DNA of 64,000 bases from CAYZJB01 sp964602985 (GTDB taxonomy: Bacteria; CLD3; SB21), in the NCBI GenBank assembly GCA_964602985.1, contig CAZRTJ010000016.1, positions 1 to 64,000 of the forward strand, given 5' to 3'. Of this stretch, positions 50,438 through 59,479 are shown piece by piece. The notes under the pieces are model-generated. The model saw only the letters and a list, made by a program, of their open reading frames with translations, was not told where the DNA came from and made no database searches. The translations under genes and the position numbers were made by a program. Within the stretch, counting starts at the first letter, position 1. Each line of letters starts with the position of its first letter.

Positions 50438-51433
50438 ATGGCCATTGTAACCATCGAACGACACATTTACGAAATGGAAAAAATCCACCCGGAAGCAACG
50501 GGTGAACTCAGCACCCTCCTCAACGACATCGCGCTTGCCGGCAAGATCATCTCCCGCGAAGTCAACCGCGCGGGACTGGTAAGCCTGCTCGGATTTGCCG
50601 GCTCGACCAACGTACACGGTGAGGCGGTGAAGAAGCTGGACATTTACTCACACGACACGCTCGTCAACATCATCTCCGGTGGACGAGACGAAATCTACAT
50701 GCTTGGCTCGGAAGAGATGGAGCACCCCATTAGTCTTCAGGACAAACATCCGGCCGGGAAATACATTGTCAACTTCGATCCGCTCGATGGCTCCTCCAAT
50801 ATCGACGCAAACGTGAGTGTCGGAACAATCTTCTCCATTCTCAAACGTCATGACAGTCTTCCGGACGAGGTGGTCTGCCGCCAAAAGGGCATTCAGCAGG
50901 TCGCCGCGGGTTACATCATTTATGGCAGTAGTACGGTCTTTGTGTATTCCACGGGACAGGGTGTACACGGTTTTACGTTTGATGTTGGAGTGGGAGAATT
51001 TATCCTCAGTCACGAGAACATTCGCACCCCTCCCAAGGGAAAGATCTATTCTGCAAACGAAGGCAATTTCAGCAAGTGGGACACGAACCTGCAGCGTTAT
51101 TTCAAGTACATCAAGGAAGAGAGCAAGGAAGATGGCAGGCCCTATTCGTCTCGATACATAGGATCATTGGTGGCAGACTTTCATCGCAATTTGCTGTATG
51201 GCGGAATATTTCTCTATCCCGGCGACAAAAAAACTCCGGAGGGAAAACTGCGGCTGGTGTATGAAGCCAATCCACTGGCCTACATTGTCGAGCAGGCGGG
51301 CGGAGCGGCCTCCGACGGCCATCGACGCATCATGGACATCGAACCCACGGGATTGCACCAGCGTACGCCGCTGATCATCGGCAGCACGCAGGATGTCGAA
51401 CTCGCATGCGAATTCATACAGGGCAAGCGATAA
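50438..51433 (+). CDS. fbp: Fructose-1,6-bisphosphatase, class I
   Basis: A 331-residue gluconeogenic enzyme that removes the 1-phosphate of fructose-1,6-bisphosphate. The metal-binding FDPLDGSSNIDANVSVG and EEMEHPIS, and C-terminal GGAASDGHRRIMDIEP, are standard. The start at 50438 has TAGGAAC upstream. It follows deoC by 10 bases and shares one base with the next gene (TAATG), so the operon links aldolase products with gluconeogenesis. Confidence 0.96.
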   Translation: MAIVTIERHIYEMEKIHPEATGELSTLLNDIALAGKIISREVNRAGLVSLLGFAGSTNVHGEAVKKLDIYSHDTLVNIISGGRDEIYMLGSEEMEHPISLQDKHPAGKYIVNFDPLDGSSNIDANVSVGTIFSILKRHDSLPDEVVCRQKGIQQVAAGYIIYGSSTVFVYSTGQGVHGFTFDVGVGEFILSHENIRTPPKGKIYSANEGNFSKWDTNLQRYFKYIKEESKEDGRPYSSRYIGSLVADFHRNLLYGGIFLYPGDKKTPEGKLRLVYEANPLAYIVEQAGGAASDGHRRIMDIEPTGLHQRTPLIIGSTQDVELACEFIQGKR

Positions 51434-51810
51434 TGGCCCATCCTGCGAAACGAACAGCGTATCTCATCGCGGGTCATGCGTTTGTCGGATTGGGCGTGGT
51501 CGGAGCGATCTTGCCACTGGTGCCGACGACCGTATTTCTCCTTCTCGCCGGGGCCTGTTACGCGCGAAGCAGTCCGCGTTTTCATGACTGGTTGTTCCAC
51601 AATGCCTTCTTTGGTTCGTACCTTCGGAATTACAAGGACAAAAGAGGCACGCCGCTCAGCATCAAGATCGCATCGCTCGTCCTGCTTTGGGGAACCATCG
51701 GATACACGATCTACTCAGTCTCTGCGCCAATGTATGTCCCCGCGGTCTTACTGCTCATCGCGATCGGCGTAACGATCCACCTCCTGACCATCCCCACGTT
51801 GAAGAAGTGA
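51433..51810 (+). CDS. DUF454 (YbaN-like) membrane protein
   Basis: A 125-residue protein with three or four membrane segments. The family pattern GVVGAILPLVPTTVFLLLAG followed by CYARSSPRFHDWL is clear. The role of YbaN/DUF454 is unknown. Its start overlaps the fbp stop (TAATG) and its end overlaps the next gene (GTGA). Confidence 0.88.
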   Translation: MAHPAKRTAYLIAGHAFVGLGVVGAILPLVPTTVFLLLAGACYARSSPRFHDWLFHNAFFGSYLRNYKDKRGTPLSIKIASLVLLWGTIGYTIYSVSAPMYVPAVLLLIAIGVTIHLLTIPTLKK

Positions 51811-52277
51811 ATACGTCCGCTCCGAAAAAGCCGTCCACAGGGATTTTGTGGTTTGGCGTCGTCTGTCTGGCGTTGTTTGGCGCCGCGTGGCTGATCCTGT
51901 TTGGGTTGGCCATCGGCTCGGAATCCTCCAAGTCCTCGCTCGGCGGCACCGTGCTGGCGAGCATCTGTCTTGCGGGCCTTCCGCTCCTGCTCGCATCGAT
52001 CCTGTACTGGACGATCCGTAAACAACAAAGCCGGTATGTGCAGGAACGCGCGTCCTGGATCCAGCGATCAACGATCCTGATAGCTGCAGAATCCGGGGGA
52101 AGGGTCAGCGCGGCGGAACTGGTGATGCGACTTCACCTGACGCCGGACGAAGCCAGGATGGCCCTTGAGGAACTGGCGGCCACCGGTCTGGCAGAACCTC
52201 TGGTCAGCGAAAGCGGAACCATGGTTTTTGAGATTCGAGGAATCGGCAAGGACAAGGCGAGCGCCTCCGAGATCTAA
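51807..52277 (+). CDS. Small membrane protein with C-terminal winged-helix-like domain
   Basis: A 156-residue protein starting with GTG at 51807 (GTGA overlap). Two membrane helices lie at about 12-35 and 44-66. The cytosolic C-terminal ~75 residues look like a winged helix (TILIAAESGGRVSAAELVMR; DEARMALEELAATGLAEPLV). I do not recognise the family. A membrane-bound transcription regulator or a simple protein-binding domain are both possible. Its end overlaps the convergent HD gene by 4 bases. Confidence 0.6.
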   Translation: MNTSAPKKPSTGILWFGVVCLALFGAAWLILFGLAIGSESSKSSLGGTVLASICLAGLPLLLASILYWTIRKQQSRYVQERASWIQRSTILIAAESGGRVSAAELVMRLHLTPDEARMALEELAATGLAEPLVSESGTMVFEIRGIGKDKASASEI

Positions 52278-52942
52278 CACTCCCCATTCCACTCCGCAAA
52301 GAACGCCTCCAGAAATCTCTCCATCAGTGCGTGACGCGCCTCTGCCAATCGCTTCCCTGTTCGCGTGTGCATTCGATCTTTGAGCAACAGCAATTTCTCA
52401 TAGAAGTGATTGATCGTAGGGCTCGACGATTTCTTGTATGCATCGAAAGACGCATGGAGCACCGGAGGAACGTCGGGATCCCAGAGGGTCTGTTTCCTGA
52501 AACCTCCATAGGCGAATGTCCTTGCGATTCCAATCGCACCCAGCGCGTCCAGCCGATCCGCATCCTGCACGACTTTTCCCTCCAACGAACTCACCCGATC
52601 CGGAACGCCTGCGCCCTTGAACGAGACTTGTTGAACGATCCCCACCACAGCCTCCACGATTTCCGGATCCACTCCGTAACGGCACAGCCATTCTCGCGAA
52701 GCGTTCGGTCCCGCCGTCTCATCACCGTCATGAAACTTATGATCCGCTACGTCATGCAGGAGCGCCCCCAGTTCGACGATGACGAGGTTCGCGCCTTCCT
52801 CCTTCGCAATGCGCAGTGCCAGCCGCCGCACTCTCTCGACATGCCACCAGTCGTGTCCCGTGCCCTCCCCGTCCAGGCGGTCACGGATCATGCGTTCCGT
52901 GTCTTGAACTATTCTGGCGTAATCAGGCTTCGGATTTCCCAA
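52274..52942 (-). CDS. HD-domain metal-dependent phosphohydrolase (YedJ-like)
   Basis: A 223-residue protein with the HD signature: GHDWWHVERV, then LGALLHDVADHKFHD, and VVQDADRLDALGAIGIARTF near 135. YedJ-like relatives probably hydrolyse nucleotides or other phosphate esters. A TTG at 52942 is preferred as start because AGGAAGAG lies five bases upstream and the protein then has a usual length; an ATG at 52891 would give a truncated first helix. It overlaps the upstream 127-residue gene by 34 bases. Confidence 0.85.
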   Translation of the reverse strand: MGNPKPDYARIVQDTERMIRDRLDGEGTGHDWWHVERVRRLALRIAKEEGANLVIVELGALLHDVADHKFHDGDETAGPNASREWLCRYGVDPEIVEAVVGIVQQVSFKGAGVPDRVSSLEGKVVQDADRLDALGAIGIARTFAYGGFRKQTLWDPDVPPVLHASFDAYKKSSSPTINHFYEKLLLLKDRMHTRTGKRLAEARHALMERFLEAFFAEWNGEC

Positions 52943-53292
52943 AAATACTCTTCCTGTCGAAGGGTCGGTCGCTTTCCATATTCCCTGCACTGCTGAGGCA
53001 CACTTCGTTCCACAAATACTTCATCGGATTCACGAATGTGATTCGCCAGCCGTTTCGCGCAATCCTCCGACACGGCCTCGATCGCCACCTGCAGCCAATA
53101 ACGAATCGTAAGATCCTGTTCATATTTCTCACGATTCTCGCGGGTCCAATCCATCGTGACAAATTTATGCCAAATCTCCGCCTGACTCAGAAAAAGCCTT
53201 TCCGAGTATCGTTCGATGGCCAATGAGGGCTTCCCCCACGCTTTCAACGCTTTGCGTATCGAAGACAAATCCTGTTCGGTCAATCGAATCAT
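52909..53292 (-). CDS. Uncharacterised 127-residue helical protein
   Basis: Soluble, charged and mostly helical (LTEQDLSSIRKALKAWGKPS; AIEAVSEDCAKRLANHIRES). No domain recognised. Its start overlaps the stop of the metallo-hydrolase gene as ATGA, and its end overlaps the HD gene, so three genes are translated as a coupled unit. That is the main evidence that it is real. Confidence 0.65.
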   Translation of the reverse strand: MIRLTEQDLSSIRKALKAWGKPSLAIERYSERLFLSQAEIWHKFVTMDWTRENREKYEQDLTIRYWLQVAIEAVSEDCAKRLANHIRESDEVFVERSVPQQCREYGKRPTLRQEEYFWEIRSLITPE

Positions 53293-54347
53293 ACGATTTC
53301 TCCAACATCCGGGATGCGCACCTCCCCTTTGACGCCGCCCTCTTCGATGAGCCGTTGGAGCCAACGGATCGGCTCCCCCAGCGGCTCATCCGCGAGATCA
53401 AATGTACCGTAGTGCATCGGGATCATCGTCTTTCCATGCAGATCGTGAAACGCCTGCACAGCTTCTTGCGGATCCATGTGATTGTCCTTCATGATGTAGG
53501 TCGGGCGATACGCTCCGATTGGAAGAAGACAAACATCGATCGCGCCAAACAGCGCATGAATGTCTTTGAAATGCGCACCGTATCCGGTATCGGCGGCAAA
53601 ATAGATCTTCTTGTCGCGATATTGAATGAGAAAACTACCCCAGAGCACCCGATTGCGATCCCACGGCATCCGCTGGTGCCAATGCTGGGCCGGAAGCAGA
53701 ATGATCGAGAACTCCTCATCCAGAGCATACCGCTGATACCAACTCGCCTCCTGGACGGATACAAACCGATTCATTCCCTCGATCACGGGGCTCATTCGCA
53801 GAGGAGCCAACATAGCCGCTCGCGAGGTCATCCGCTCGACGGTCGTCGCATCCAAGTGATCGTAATGTCCGTGTGACATCAGGACGTAATCCATGGACGT
53901 GAGATCGTCCCAGGAGAGCGGTAATTCTGAATATCGATTCTGAAACGGCGGCGCAGTCCAGCAGGGATCGGTCAGAATCCACCTGCCCCCAATCCGAATC
54001 AAAAAGGATGCATGCCCCAGCCAGATGATGGATCCATCCGGAATTTCGGACAGGCTTCGGATCGATCGCACCGGCAACCGAAACGTGTCCGATTTCTTTT
54101 CCTCCCTTTGCGGATTTTCCGACATCCACCACTTGAGGACATCGCCGAAATGCTTCGGGGCAACAGACTGAGTTTCATTCAGAAATCTACCGTCACGAAA
54201 GGGGGCGCCTGCATAATCCGGTCGAACCGTTTCCAGAGCGTCATTCTTTAAGAAGGTCACATTTCCCGGTCGTGACACCGGCCATTCCCGCGCCATCCAT
54301 CCCACTCCCGCAAAACCAGCAATTCTTACAAACTGTCTGCGATCCAT
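53289..54347 (-). CDS. Tat-exported metallo-beta-lactamase-fold hydrolase (NAPE-PLD/UlaG-like)
   Basis: A 352-residue protein. The N-terminus MDRRQFVRIAGFAGVGWM carries a twin-arginine motif followed by a hydrophobic run, so Tat export is likely. The MBL fold begins IIWLGHASFLIRIGG; the zinc motif is SHGHYDHLD, and later ligands lie in AADTGYG and IPMHYGTFDL. This set resembles bacterial NAPE-phospholipase D/UlaG-like enzymes (phosphodiester or lactone hydrolysis). In-frame ATGs at 54359, 54371 and 54383 are also possible; none has a clear ribosome-binding site. Confidence 0.82.
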   Translation of the reverse strand: MDRRQFVRIAGFAGVGWMAREWPVSRPGNVTFLKNDALETVRPDYAGAPFRDGRFLNETQSVAPKHFGDVLKWWMSENPQREEKKSDTFRLPVRSIRSLSEIPDGSIIWLGHASFLIRIGGRWILTDPCWTAPPFQNRYSELPLSWDDLTSMDYVLMSHGHYDHLDATTVERMTSRAAMLAPLRMSPVIEGMNRFVSVQEASWYQRYALDEEFSIILLPAQHWHQRMPWDRNRVLWGSFLIQYRDKKIYFAADTGYGAHFKDIHALFGAIDVCLLPIGAYRPTYIMKDNHMDPQEAVQAFHDLHGKTMIPMHYGTFDLADEPLGEPIRWLQRLIEEGGVKGEVRIPDVGEIV

Positions 54348-54391
54348 CGGACGAAACATAGCCAATCGCATTTTCAATCGCAATGCGCTGC

Positions 54392-54420
54392 TTGCGGCTC
54401 GCTGAACGATTGGCTATATT
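54392..54420 (+). promoter_or_regulatory. Promoter of the queEDC operon
   Basis: TTGCGG (54392-54397), 17 bases, TATATT (54415-54420). The queE ATG at 54427 is where transcription should begin, so the mRNA is predicted to be leaderless. Confidence 0.6.
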
Positions 54421-54426
54421 GGCGCC

Positions 54427-55089
54427 ATGCTACACAATCGTCTGCGGGTGAACGAGATTTTTTGCAGCATTCAGGGAGAATCCTCCTACGCTGGAGCACC
54501 GTGCGTGTTTGTCCGCCTCACCTACTGCAATCTTCGCTGCTCCTATTGCGATACCGAGTACGCCTTCTATGAAGGGCGAGACATGACGCTTCAGGAGATT
54601 TGTGAACAAGTGGCGTCCTTTCGCTGCGGCACCGTCGAAGTCACCGGAGGCGAACCCCTTCTCCAGGACGCGGTGCACGAATTACTTCGATTGCTGTGCG
54701 ATCAACACGCTCACGTTCTCCTCGAAACGAGCGGAAGTCAGGACATCTCGCCGGTGGACCCGCGCGTAATCAAGATCGTGGACATGAAGTGCCCGTCGAG
54801 CCGGATGGCGGACAAGAACGACTATGAAAACCTGCGCCGTCTCGGACCGCAGGATGAGTTGAAATTCGTCATCGGCAGTCGGGAGGACTACGACTGGGCC
54901 GTCGAACTGATGCGGAGATACAGTCTGTTTGACCGTGTGATTCTGTTGAGTCCTGTATTTGATTCGGTGCCGGCCCGTGACATCGTCGAGTGGATGCTCG
55001 AGGACGGACTGCAGACGAACTTCCCGAACATTCGCTTTCAACTGCAAATGCATAAATTCATCTGGACTCCTGAAACGCGCGGGGTGTAA
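54427..55089 (+). CDS. queE: QueE, 7-carboxy-7-deazaguanine synthase
   Basis: A 220-residue radical-SAM enzyme that contracts 6-carboxytetrahydropterin to 7-carboxy-7-deazaguanine. The cluster motif CNLRCSYC (C-x3-C-x2-C) follows VNEIFCSIQGESSYAGAPCV; VEVTGGEPLLQ and LLETSGSQDI are typical. TAATG overlap with queD. It starts a three-step set leading to preQ0, the precursor of queuosine (and in some bacteria of DNA deazaguanines). Confidence 0.95.
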   Translation: MLHNRLRVNEIFCSIQGESSYAGAPCVFVRLTYCNLRCSYCDTEYAFYEGRDMTLQEICEQVASFRCGTVEVTGGEPLLQDAVHELLRLLCDQHAHVLLETSGSQDISPVDPRVIKIVDMKCPSSRMADKNDYENLRRLGPQDELKFVIGSREDYDWAVELMRRYSLFDRVILLSPVFDSVPARDIVEWMLEDGLQTNFPNIRFQLQMHKFIWTPETRGV

Positions 55090-55529
55090 TGGCTAACTCA
55101 CTCGTCTCCATTGCCAAAGAATTCCACTGGGAAATGGCACATCGTCTTCCGTATCACACCGCGGGCTGTCAGAATATTCACGGACATTCGTACCGCATGA
55201 CCGTCGAGGTCCTCGGGCACACGATGGAAAATGGAATGGTCATGGACTACGCCGAACTCAAGACCATCGCCAAGCCGCTCGTCGACGAGCTGGATCACTG
55301 TTTTCTGTGCTCCACGGAAGACCGTTTGATGATTGACTGGCTGAAGACAACGGATTTCAAGGTTGTCTATGTGAATTTCTATACGACCGCAGAAAACATC
55401 GCCCTCTACTTCCGCGAGCAACTCCGGACGCGGCTTTCCACCATTTCCAATCTGGAAGAATTGCATGTGACCGTGTGGGAAACGCGCAACGCATTTGCCC
55501 AGGTGCGGTGCGAATTGCGGCATCCATGA
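55089..55529 (+). CDS. queD: QueD, 6-carboxy-5,6,7,8-tetrahydropterin synthase
   Basis: A 146-residue PTPS-family enzyme acting before QueE. Zinc ligands are the His in FHWEMAHRL and the two in IHGHSYRMTVEV; the catalytic Cys lies in TAGCQNIHGH, and MVMDYAELKTIAKPLVDELD is conserved. The C-terminal VTVWETRNAFAQV contains the substrate-binding Glu. It overlaps queE and queC at both ends. Confidence 0.95.
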   Translation: MANSLVSIAKEFHWEMAHRLPYHTAGCQNIHGHSYRMTVEVLGHTMENGMVMDYAELKTIAKPLVDELDHCFLCSTEDRLMIDWLKTTDFKVVYVNFYTTAENIALYFREQLRTRLSTISNLEELHVTVWETRNAFAQVRCELRHP

Positions 55530-56215
55530 AGGATTTGGCGGTTGTCCTTTTGAGCGGTGGGATGGACAGTTGTGTCACGGCCGCCATCGCGCGTCAGTCC
55601 TATGAACTCGCACTGCTTCATCTCCAGTACGGTCAGCGGACCCAGCAGCGGGAAGAGAGAAGCTTTCACGATATCGGCGATTTCTATTCGATCCCCCGGC
55701 ATCATCGGTTGGTGATTCGCAGCGATCATCTGGCCTCGATCGGAGGCTCCAGCCTGACGGACGCGTCCATCTCGGTTACGGACGCAGACCTCTCCCGGAC
55801 GGACATCCCACCTTCCTACGTCCCATTTCGAAATGCCAATCTTCTTAGCATGGCCGTGAGTTGGGCGGAAGTCCTCGGGGCACGCGCGATTTTTGTGGGA
55901 GCGGTGGAAGAGGACGGTTCCGGTTATCCCGATTGCCGCGAGGAATTCTTCAAAGCCTTCGAGGTGGTCGTCAGATACGGAACAAGACCCACTACGAACA
56001 TTGCCATTGAAACACCGGTGCTGCATATGAAGAAGTCGGACATTGTTCTTCAAGGATTGTCGCTCGGTGCGCCGTTGCAACTGACATGGTCTTGTTATCG
56101 CTCGGACGATCTGGCGTGCGGTACTTGCGACAGCTGCGCACTGCGTCTTCGCGGATTCGCCCAGGCGAGAGCGAGCGACCCGATTCCCTACAAGGTGCGG
56201 CCATCCTATCCATGA
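55526..56215 (+). CDS. queC: QueC, 7-cyano-7-deazaguanine (preQ0) synthase
   Basis: A 229-residue ATP-dependent enzyme that turns 7-carboxy-7-deazaguanine into preQ0 using ammonia. The PP-loop is VLLSGGMDSCVTAA, and FVPFRN-like segments (YVPFRNANLL) follow. The zinc site at the C-terminus has the cysteines of TWSCYRSDDLACGTCDSCAL. The start overlaps queD as ATGA, and the stop overlaps the protease gene as ATGA. Confidence 0.95.
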   Translation: MKDLAVVLLSGGMDSCVTAAIARQSYELALLHLQYGQRTQQREERSFHDIGDFYSIPRHHRLVIRSDHLASIGGSSLTDASISVTDADLSRTDIPPSYVPFRNANLLSMAVSWAEVLGARAIFVGAVEEDGSGYPDCREEFFKAFEVVVRYGTRPTTNIAIETPVLHMKKSDIVLQGLSLGAPLQLTWSCYRSDDLACGTCDSCALRLRGFAQARASDPIPYKVRPSYP

Positions 56216-57843
56216 TTCAGACCTGCCCTGCCTGCGGACGGCACACTCAACACTTTGTCCGTGACATTCGGGATTCGGCCTTGATTCGTCAGATTCAACG
56301 TTCCCACCCGCAGTGGGCCGCGGCACAGGGCGCCTGCGCACGGTGTGTGGACCTCGCGTTTCTGGCGGAACACGAATCGACTTATCGCCTGCAGGTTCCA
56401 TCGGATATTGAAAACTGGCGAAACGTCCATGGCCTCTCGATCCCGCCCACTCCGCTCCGATTGGGCGTCAACGGCGATCACACCGGAGCCGGGGTCACCA
56501 TCGCCATGATCGACAGCGGTTTCTACCCTCACCCCGACTTGATCAAGCCGAAGTCCCGACTTCTGAGAATCGTCGATATCACGAACCCGGATCGGGAGGA
56601 AGAATACTTTCACCGTCCTCACGACGAGAGCTGGCATGGCACGATGACGAGTGTGGTTTGCGCCGGCAATGGCTTCTTATCCGGTGGATACTTCCGCAGC
56701 CTGGCTCCGGAGGCCAAACTGGTACTCGTAAAAGTGCATGACGGGAAGAAGATCACCGGCGCCTCCATCGAGAAAGCCTTGCGATGGGTCATCCGGCACA
56801 AAGAGCGATATGACATTCGAATTGTCAATCTTTCGGTAACGGACGATTGGCCAATCTCCTACAAGGACAGCAACGTCGATCAGGCGGCGCACGATGCCAT
56901 GGAAGCCGGACTCGTCGTCGTCGCCGCTGTGGGTAACGATCCCACGGCCCCCATCAAACCTCCCGCAAACTCGCCCGACGTAATCGCCGTGGGCGGTGTG
57001 GATGATCACACGACCATTGCGCAGAATGACGACTCGCTGTACCACTCGACGTTCGGGACGACCGTCGATGGATTTCTCAAACCGGATTTGATGGCGCCTG
57101 CGATCTGGATTGCGGCTCCGATTCTGCCACGAACTCCCAATTCTGAAGAAGCGCGTTTCCTCTTCGATCTCTGGAAGCGACACGACAAATCCCTGGTCTC
57201 TCAACTGCGCCAGCAGTTCAACCTGACCAAGCTCCCGGCCGACATCCTGTCTGCGGCGCCGCAGGTCATTCGACAGGCCATTCGCGAACGAATCCAACAA
57301 GCGCGTTACATTACTCCTCACTATCAGCATTCCGACGGCACGTCGTTCGCGGCCCCCATCGTTTGCTCGGTCGTGGCACAGATGCTGGAGATTGCACCGC
57401 AGTTGACTCCGGTTCAGGTGCGGCAGATTCTCGTGAGCACGGCGCGGCGCTTACCCGACGTCCCCGTGGAACGGCAGGGACATGGAGTCCTCGATGTCGG
57501 TAAGGTCATCCAAATGACTCTGGAGGAAGGTCGCCATCATCCTGAGCGAAGGACACACTCCCCTTTGATCGACTCACGCGGATCGAAAATCCATTTCTTC
57601 TATCACGATCATCTTGCACAATCCGTCGCTTTGGCAGGATCCTTCAATCGATGGAATCACCGCGAATACATGCTGCGATCGGATGGCAAAGGGCGTTGGA
57701 AGGTGAGCATTCCTTTGCTTCCCAAAGGCATCTACGTATACAAGTTTGTTGTGGACGGAAACAAGTGGCTGGATGATCCTCGCAATCCCTTCTCGGAGTC
57801 TGACGGCTTCAATGGCTTGAACAGCCGACTCGTCATCGAATGA
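56212..57843 (+). CDS. Zinc-ribbon/subtilisin-like protease/CBM48 fusion protein
   Basis: A 543-residue protein without signal peptide. A putative zinc ribbon is at the N-terminus (CPAC at 5-8, CARC at 42-45). The S8 subtilase domain (about 90-440) has its full triad: D101 (IAMIDSGFYPHPD), H142 (ESWHGTMTS) and S378 (SDGTSFAAPI), with oxyanion N242 (AAVGND). The last ~90 residues are an AMPK/CBM48-like glycogen-binding fold (VALAGSFNRWNH; YVYKFVVDGNKWLDDPRNP). An insert of ~65 residues precedes the Ser. It is translationally coupled to queC, so it is made with the deazaguanine enzymes. It may be a cytosolic protease tethered to glycogen; the substrate is unknown. Confidence 0.88.
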   Translation: MIQTCPACGRHTQHFVRDIRDSALIRQIQRSHPQWAAAQGACARCVDLAFLAEHESTYRLQVPSDIENWRNVHGLSIPPTPLRLGVNGDHTGAGVTIAMIDSGFYPHPDLIKPKSRLLRIVDITNPDREEEYFHRPHDESWHGTMTSVVCAGNGFLSGGYFRSLAPEAKLVLVKVHDGKKITGASIEKALRWVIRHKERYDIRIVNLSVTDDWPISYKDSNVDQAAHDAMEAGLVVVAAVGNDPTAPIKPPANSPDVIAVGGVDDHTTIAQNDDSLYHSTFGTTVDGFLKPDLMAPAIWIAAPILPRTPNSEEARFLFDLWKRHDKSLVSQLRQQFNLTKLPADILSAAPQVIRQAIRERIQQARYITPHYQHSDGTSFAAPIVCSVVAQMLEIAPQLTPVQVRQILVSTARRLPDVPVERQGHGVLDVGKVIQMTLEEGRHHPERRTHSPLIDSRGSKIHFFYHDHLAQSVALAGSFNRWNHREYMLRSDGKGRWKVSIPLLPKGIYVYKFVVDGNKWLDDPRNPFSESDGFNGLNSRLVIE

Positions 57844-57844
57844 C

Positions 57845-59428
57845 CTAGCGATATTCTCCGAAGACCTTCCGGAACACATCTGAAATCTCGCCCAGCGTGG
57901 CGTAGGACTCTACCGCCCGCAGAATCGCCGGCACGATGTTGTCTTCGCTTCGTGCAGCCGCTTCCAACTGCGCCAGCGCAGAGTGAACCAATTCCGAATT
58001 TCGTTTTCGTCTCAGCGCCGCGATCTGATCTTTTCTTCGGGCCTCCAAAGTCGAATCGATCCGGAGTAATTCCGGCCTCGCATCGTTTGCCGAAACAAAA
58101 TCGTTCACTCCCACGATGATCGTGTCGTTGCGCTCGATGCTCTGCTGGTAGCGATACGCGGACGCGGCGATTTCGTTTTGGAAATAGCCGGCTTCAATGG
58201 CGGCGATCGATCCACCCATGTCAGAGATCTTCTCCAGATACTCCCAAACGCGTTTCTCAATCTCGTCGGTCAGATATTCGATCAGGTAACTTCCGGCCAG
58301 CGGGTCGACCGAGTCGGCGGCGCCGCTTTCATGCGCGATGATCTGCTGCGTGCGCAACGCAATCTCTGCAGACATTTCTGTCGGGAGGGCCAGTGCCTCA
58401 TCAAAGGAATTGGTATGCAGACTCTGCGTTCCTCCCAGCACCGCAGCCAATGCCTGCACCGTCACACGGGCAATGTTGTTGTAGGGCTGCTGTGCGGTGA
58501 GCGTACTGCCGCCGGTCTGTGTATGAAACCGACACATCATGCTTTTTGGGTCCTTCGCGTGGAAGGTCTCCTTCATGATCCGACTCCAAATTCGTCTGGA
58601 GGCGCGGAATTTCGAAATCTCCTCGAGGAAATGGTTATGGCCGTTGAAGAAGAAACTCAGGCGAGAGGCAAATCGATCGACATCCAACCCGGCCCGCTTC
58701 GCCGCCTCCACGTAGGCAATGGCGTTGGCGAACGTAAACGCGAGTTCTTGTACAGCGGTCGATCCCGCCTCGCGGATATGGTACCCGCTGATGGAGATCA
58801 TGTTCCACTTGGGCAACTCCTCCGTGCAATAGCGAAAGATGTCGGTGATCAGGCGCATCGATGGTTTTGGAGGATAGATGTACGTGCCGCGGGCGATGTA
58901 TTCCTTCAGGACGTCATTTTGAATCGTACCGGCCAGTTGTCGGATATCTGCGCCTTGTCGTTTGGCCACAGCCACGTAGAGACACAGCAAAATGGCGGCT
59001 GTGGAGTTGATGGTCATGGACGTGCTGATCTTTTCCAGCGGAATTTCCTCAAACAGCACTTCCATATCCTCGATGGAGCATATGGACACGCCGACCTTCC
59101 CAACCTCTCCCTCGGCCAGCGGGTGATCGCAGTCGTAGCCGATCTGAGTGGGCAGGTCAAATGCAACGCTCAGTCCCATCGTTCCTTTTTCGAGCAAGGA
59201 TCGATACCGTTTGTTGGATTCCTGCGCGTCACCAAACCCGGCGTATTGGCGCATCGTCCACAGACGACCGCGATACATGGTGGATTGCACGCCGCGAGTG
59301 AAGGGATATTCACCGGGAGCGCCCACCCGCGCATCCTGATCGCCGGCGTTCGTATTCAACCACGCCGGTATGTCGATACCTGAATCCGTTCGAAAGGTCT
59401 TTCGTTCGTGGTTCTTCTTTTCAGCCAT
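57845..59428 (-). CDS. Methylmalonyl-CoA mutase large subunit, without B12-binding domain
   Basis: A 527-residue catalytic subunit. Mutase features include TMYRGRLWTMRQYAGFGDAQ, VAFDLPTQIGYDCDHP, QNDVLKEYIARGTYIYPPKP followed by SMR, and ISISGYHIREAGSTAVQELA. Tyr in TMYRGR and Arg in the PSMR segment are those expected for methylmalonyl-CoA. The usual C-terminal B12-binding domain is missing; it must be a separate small gene, not found in this window. With pccB it allows propionate or branched-chain degradation, or its reverse. GGAGAGG lies before the ATG. It abuts the convergent protease gene. Confidence 0.92.
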   Translation of the reverse strand: MAEKKNHERKTFRTDSGIDIPAWLNTNAGDQDARVGAPGEYPFTRGVQSTMYRGRLWTMRQYAGFGDAQESNKRYRSLLEKGTMGLSVAFDLPTQIGYDCDHPLAEGEVGKVGVSICSIEDMEVLFEEIPLEKISTSMTINSTAAILLCLYVAVAKRQGADIRQLAGTIQNDVLKEYIARGTYIYPPKPSMRLITDIFRYCTEELPKWNMISISGYHIREAGSTAVQELAFTFANAIAYVEAAKRAGLDVDRFASRLSFFFNGHNHFLEEISKFRASRRIWSRIMKETFHAKDPKSMMCRFHTQTGGSTLTAQQPYNNIARVTVQALAAVLGGTQSLHTNSFDEALALPTEMSAEIALRTQQIIAHESGAADSVDPLAGSYLIEYLTDEIEKRVWEYLEKISDMGGSIAAIEAGYFQNEIAASAYRYQQSIERNDTIIVGVNDFVSANDARPELLRIDSTLEARRKDQIAALRRKRNSELVHSALAQLEAAARSEDNIVPAILRAVESYATLGEISDVFRKVFGEYR

Positions 59429-59479
59429 CGCGCCTCTCCGAGTTTTACGGGATCAAAGTAAATGGCGGGTAGTTGGAAA

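Noticed and set aside
58178..59383. Plus-strand open frame (401 codons) opposite the mutase gene
   Set aside because: Antisense shadow of methylmalonyl-CoA mutase; no family resemblance.
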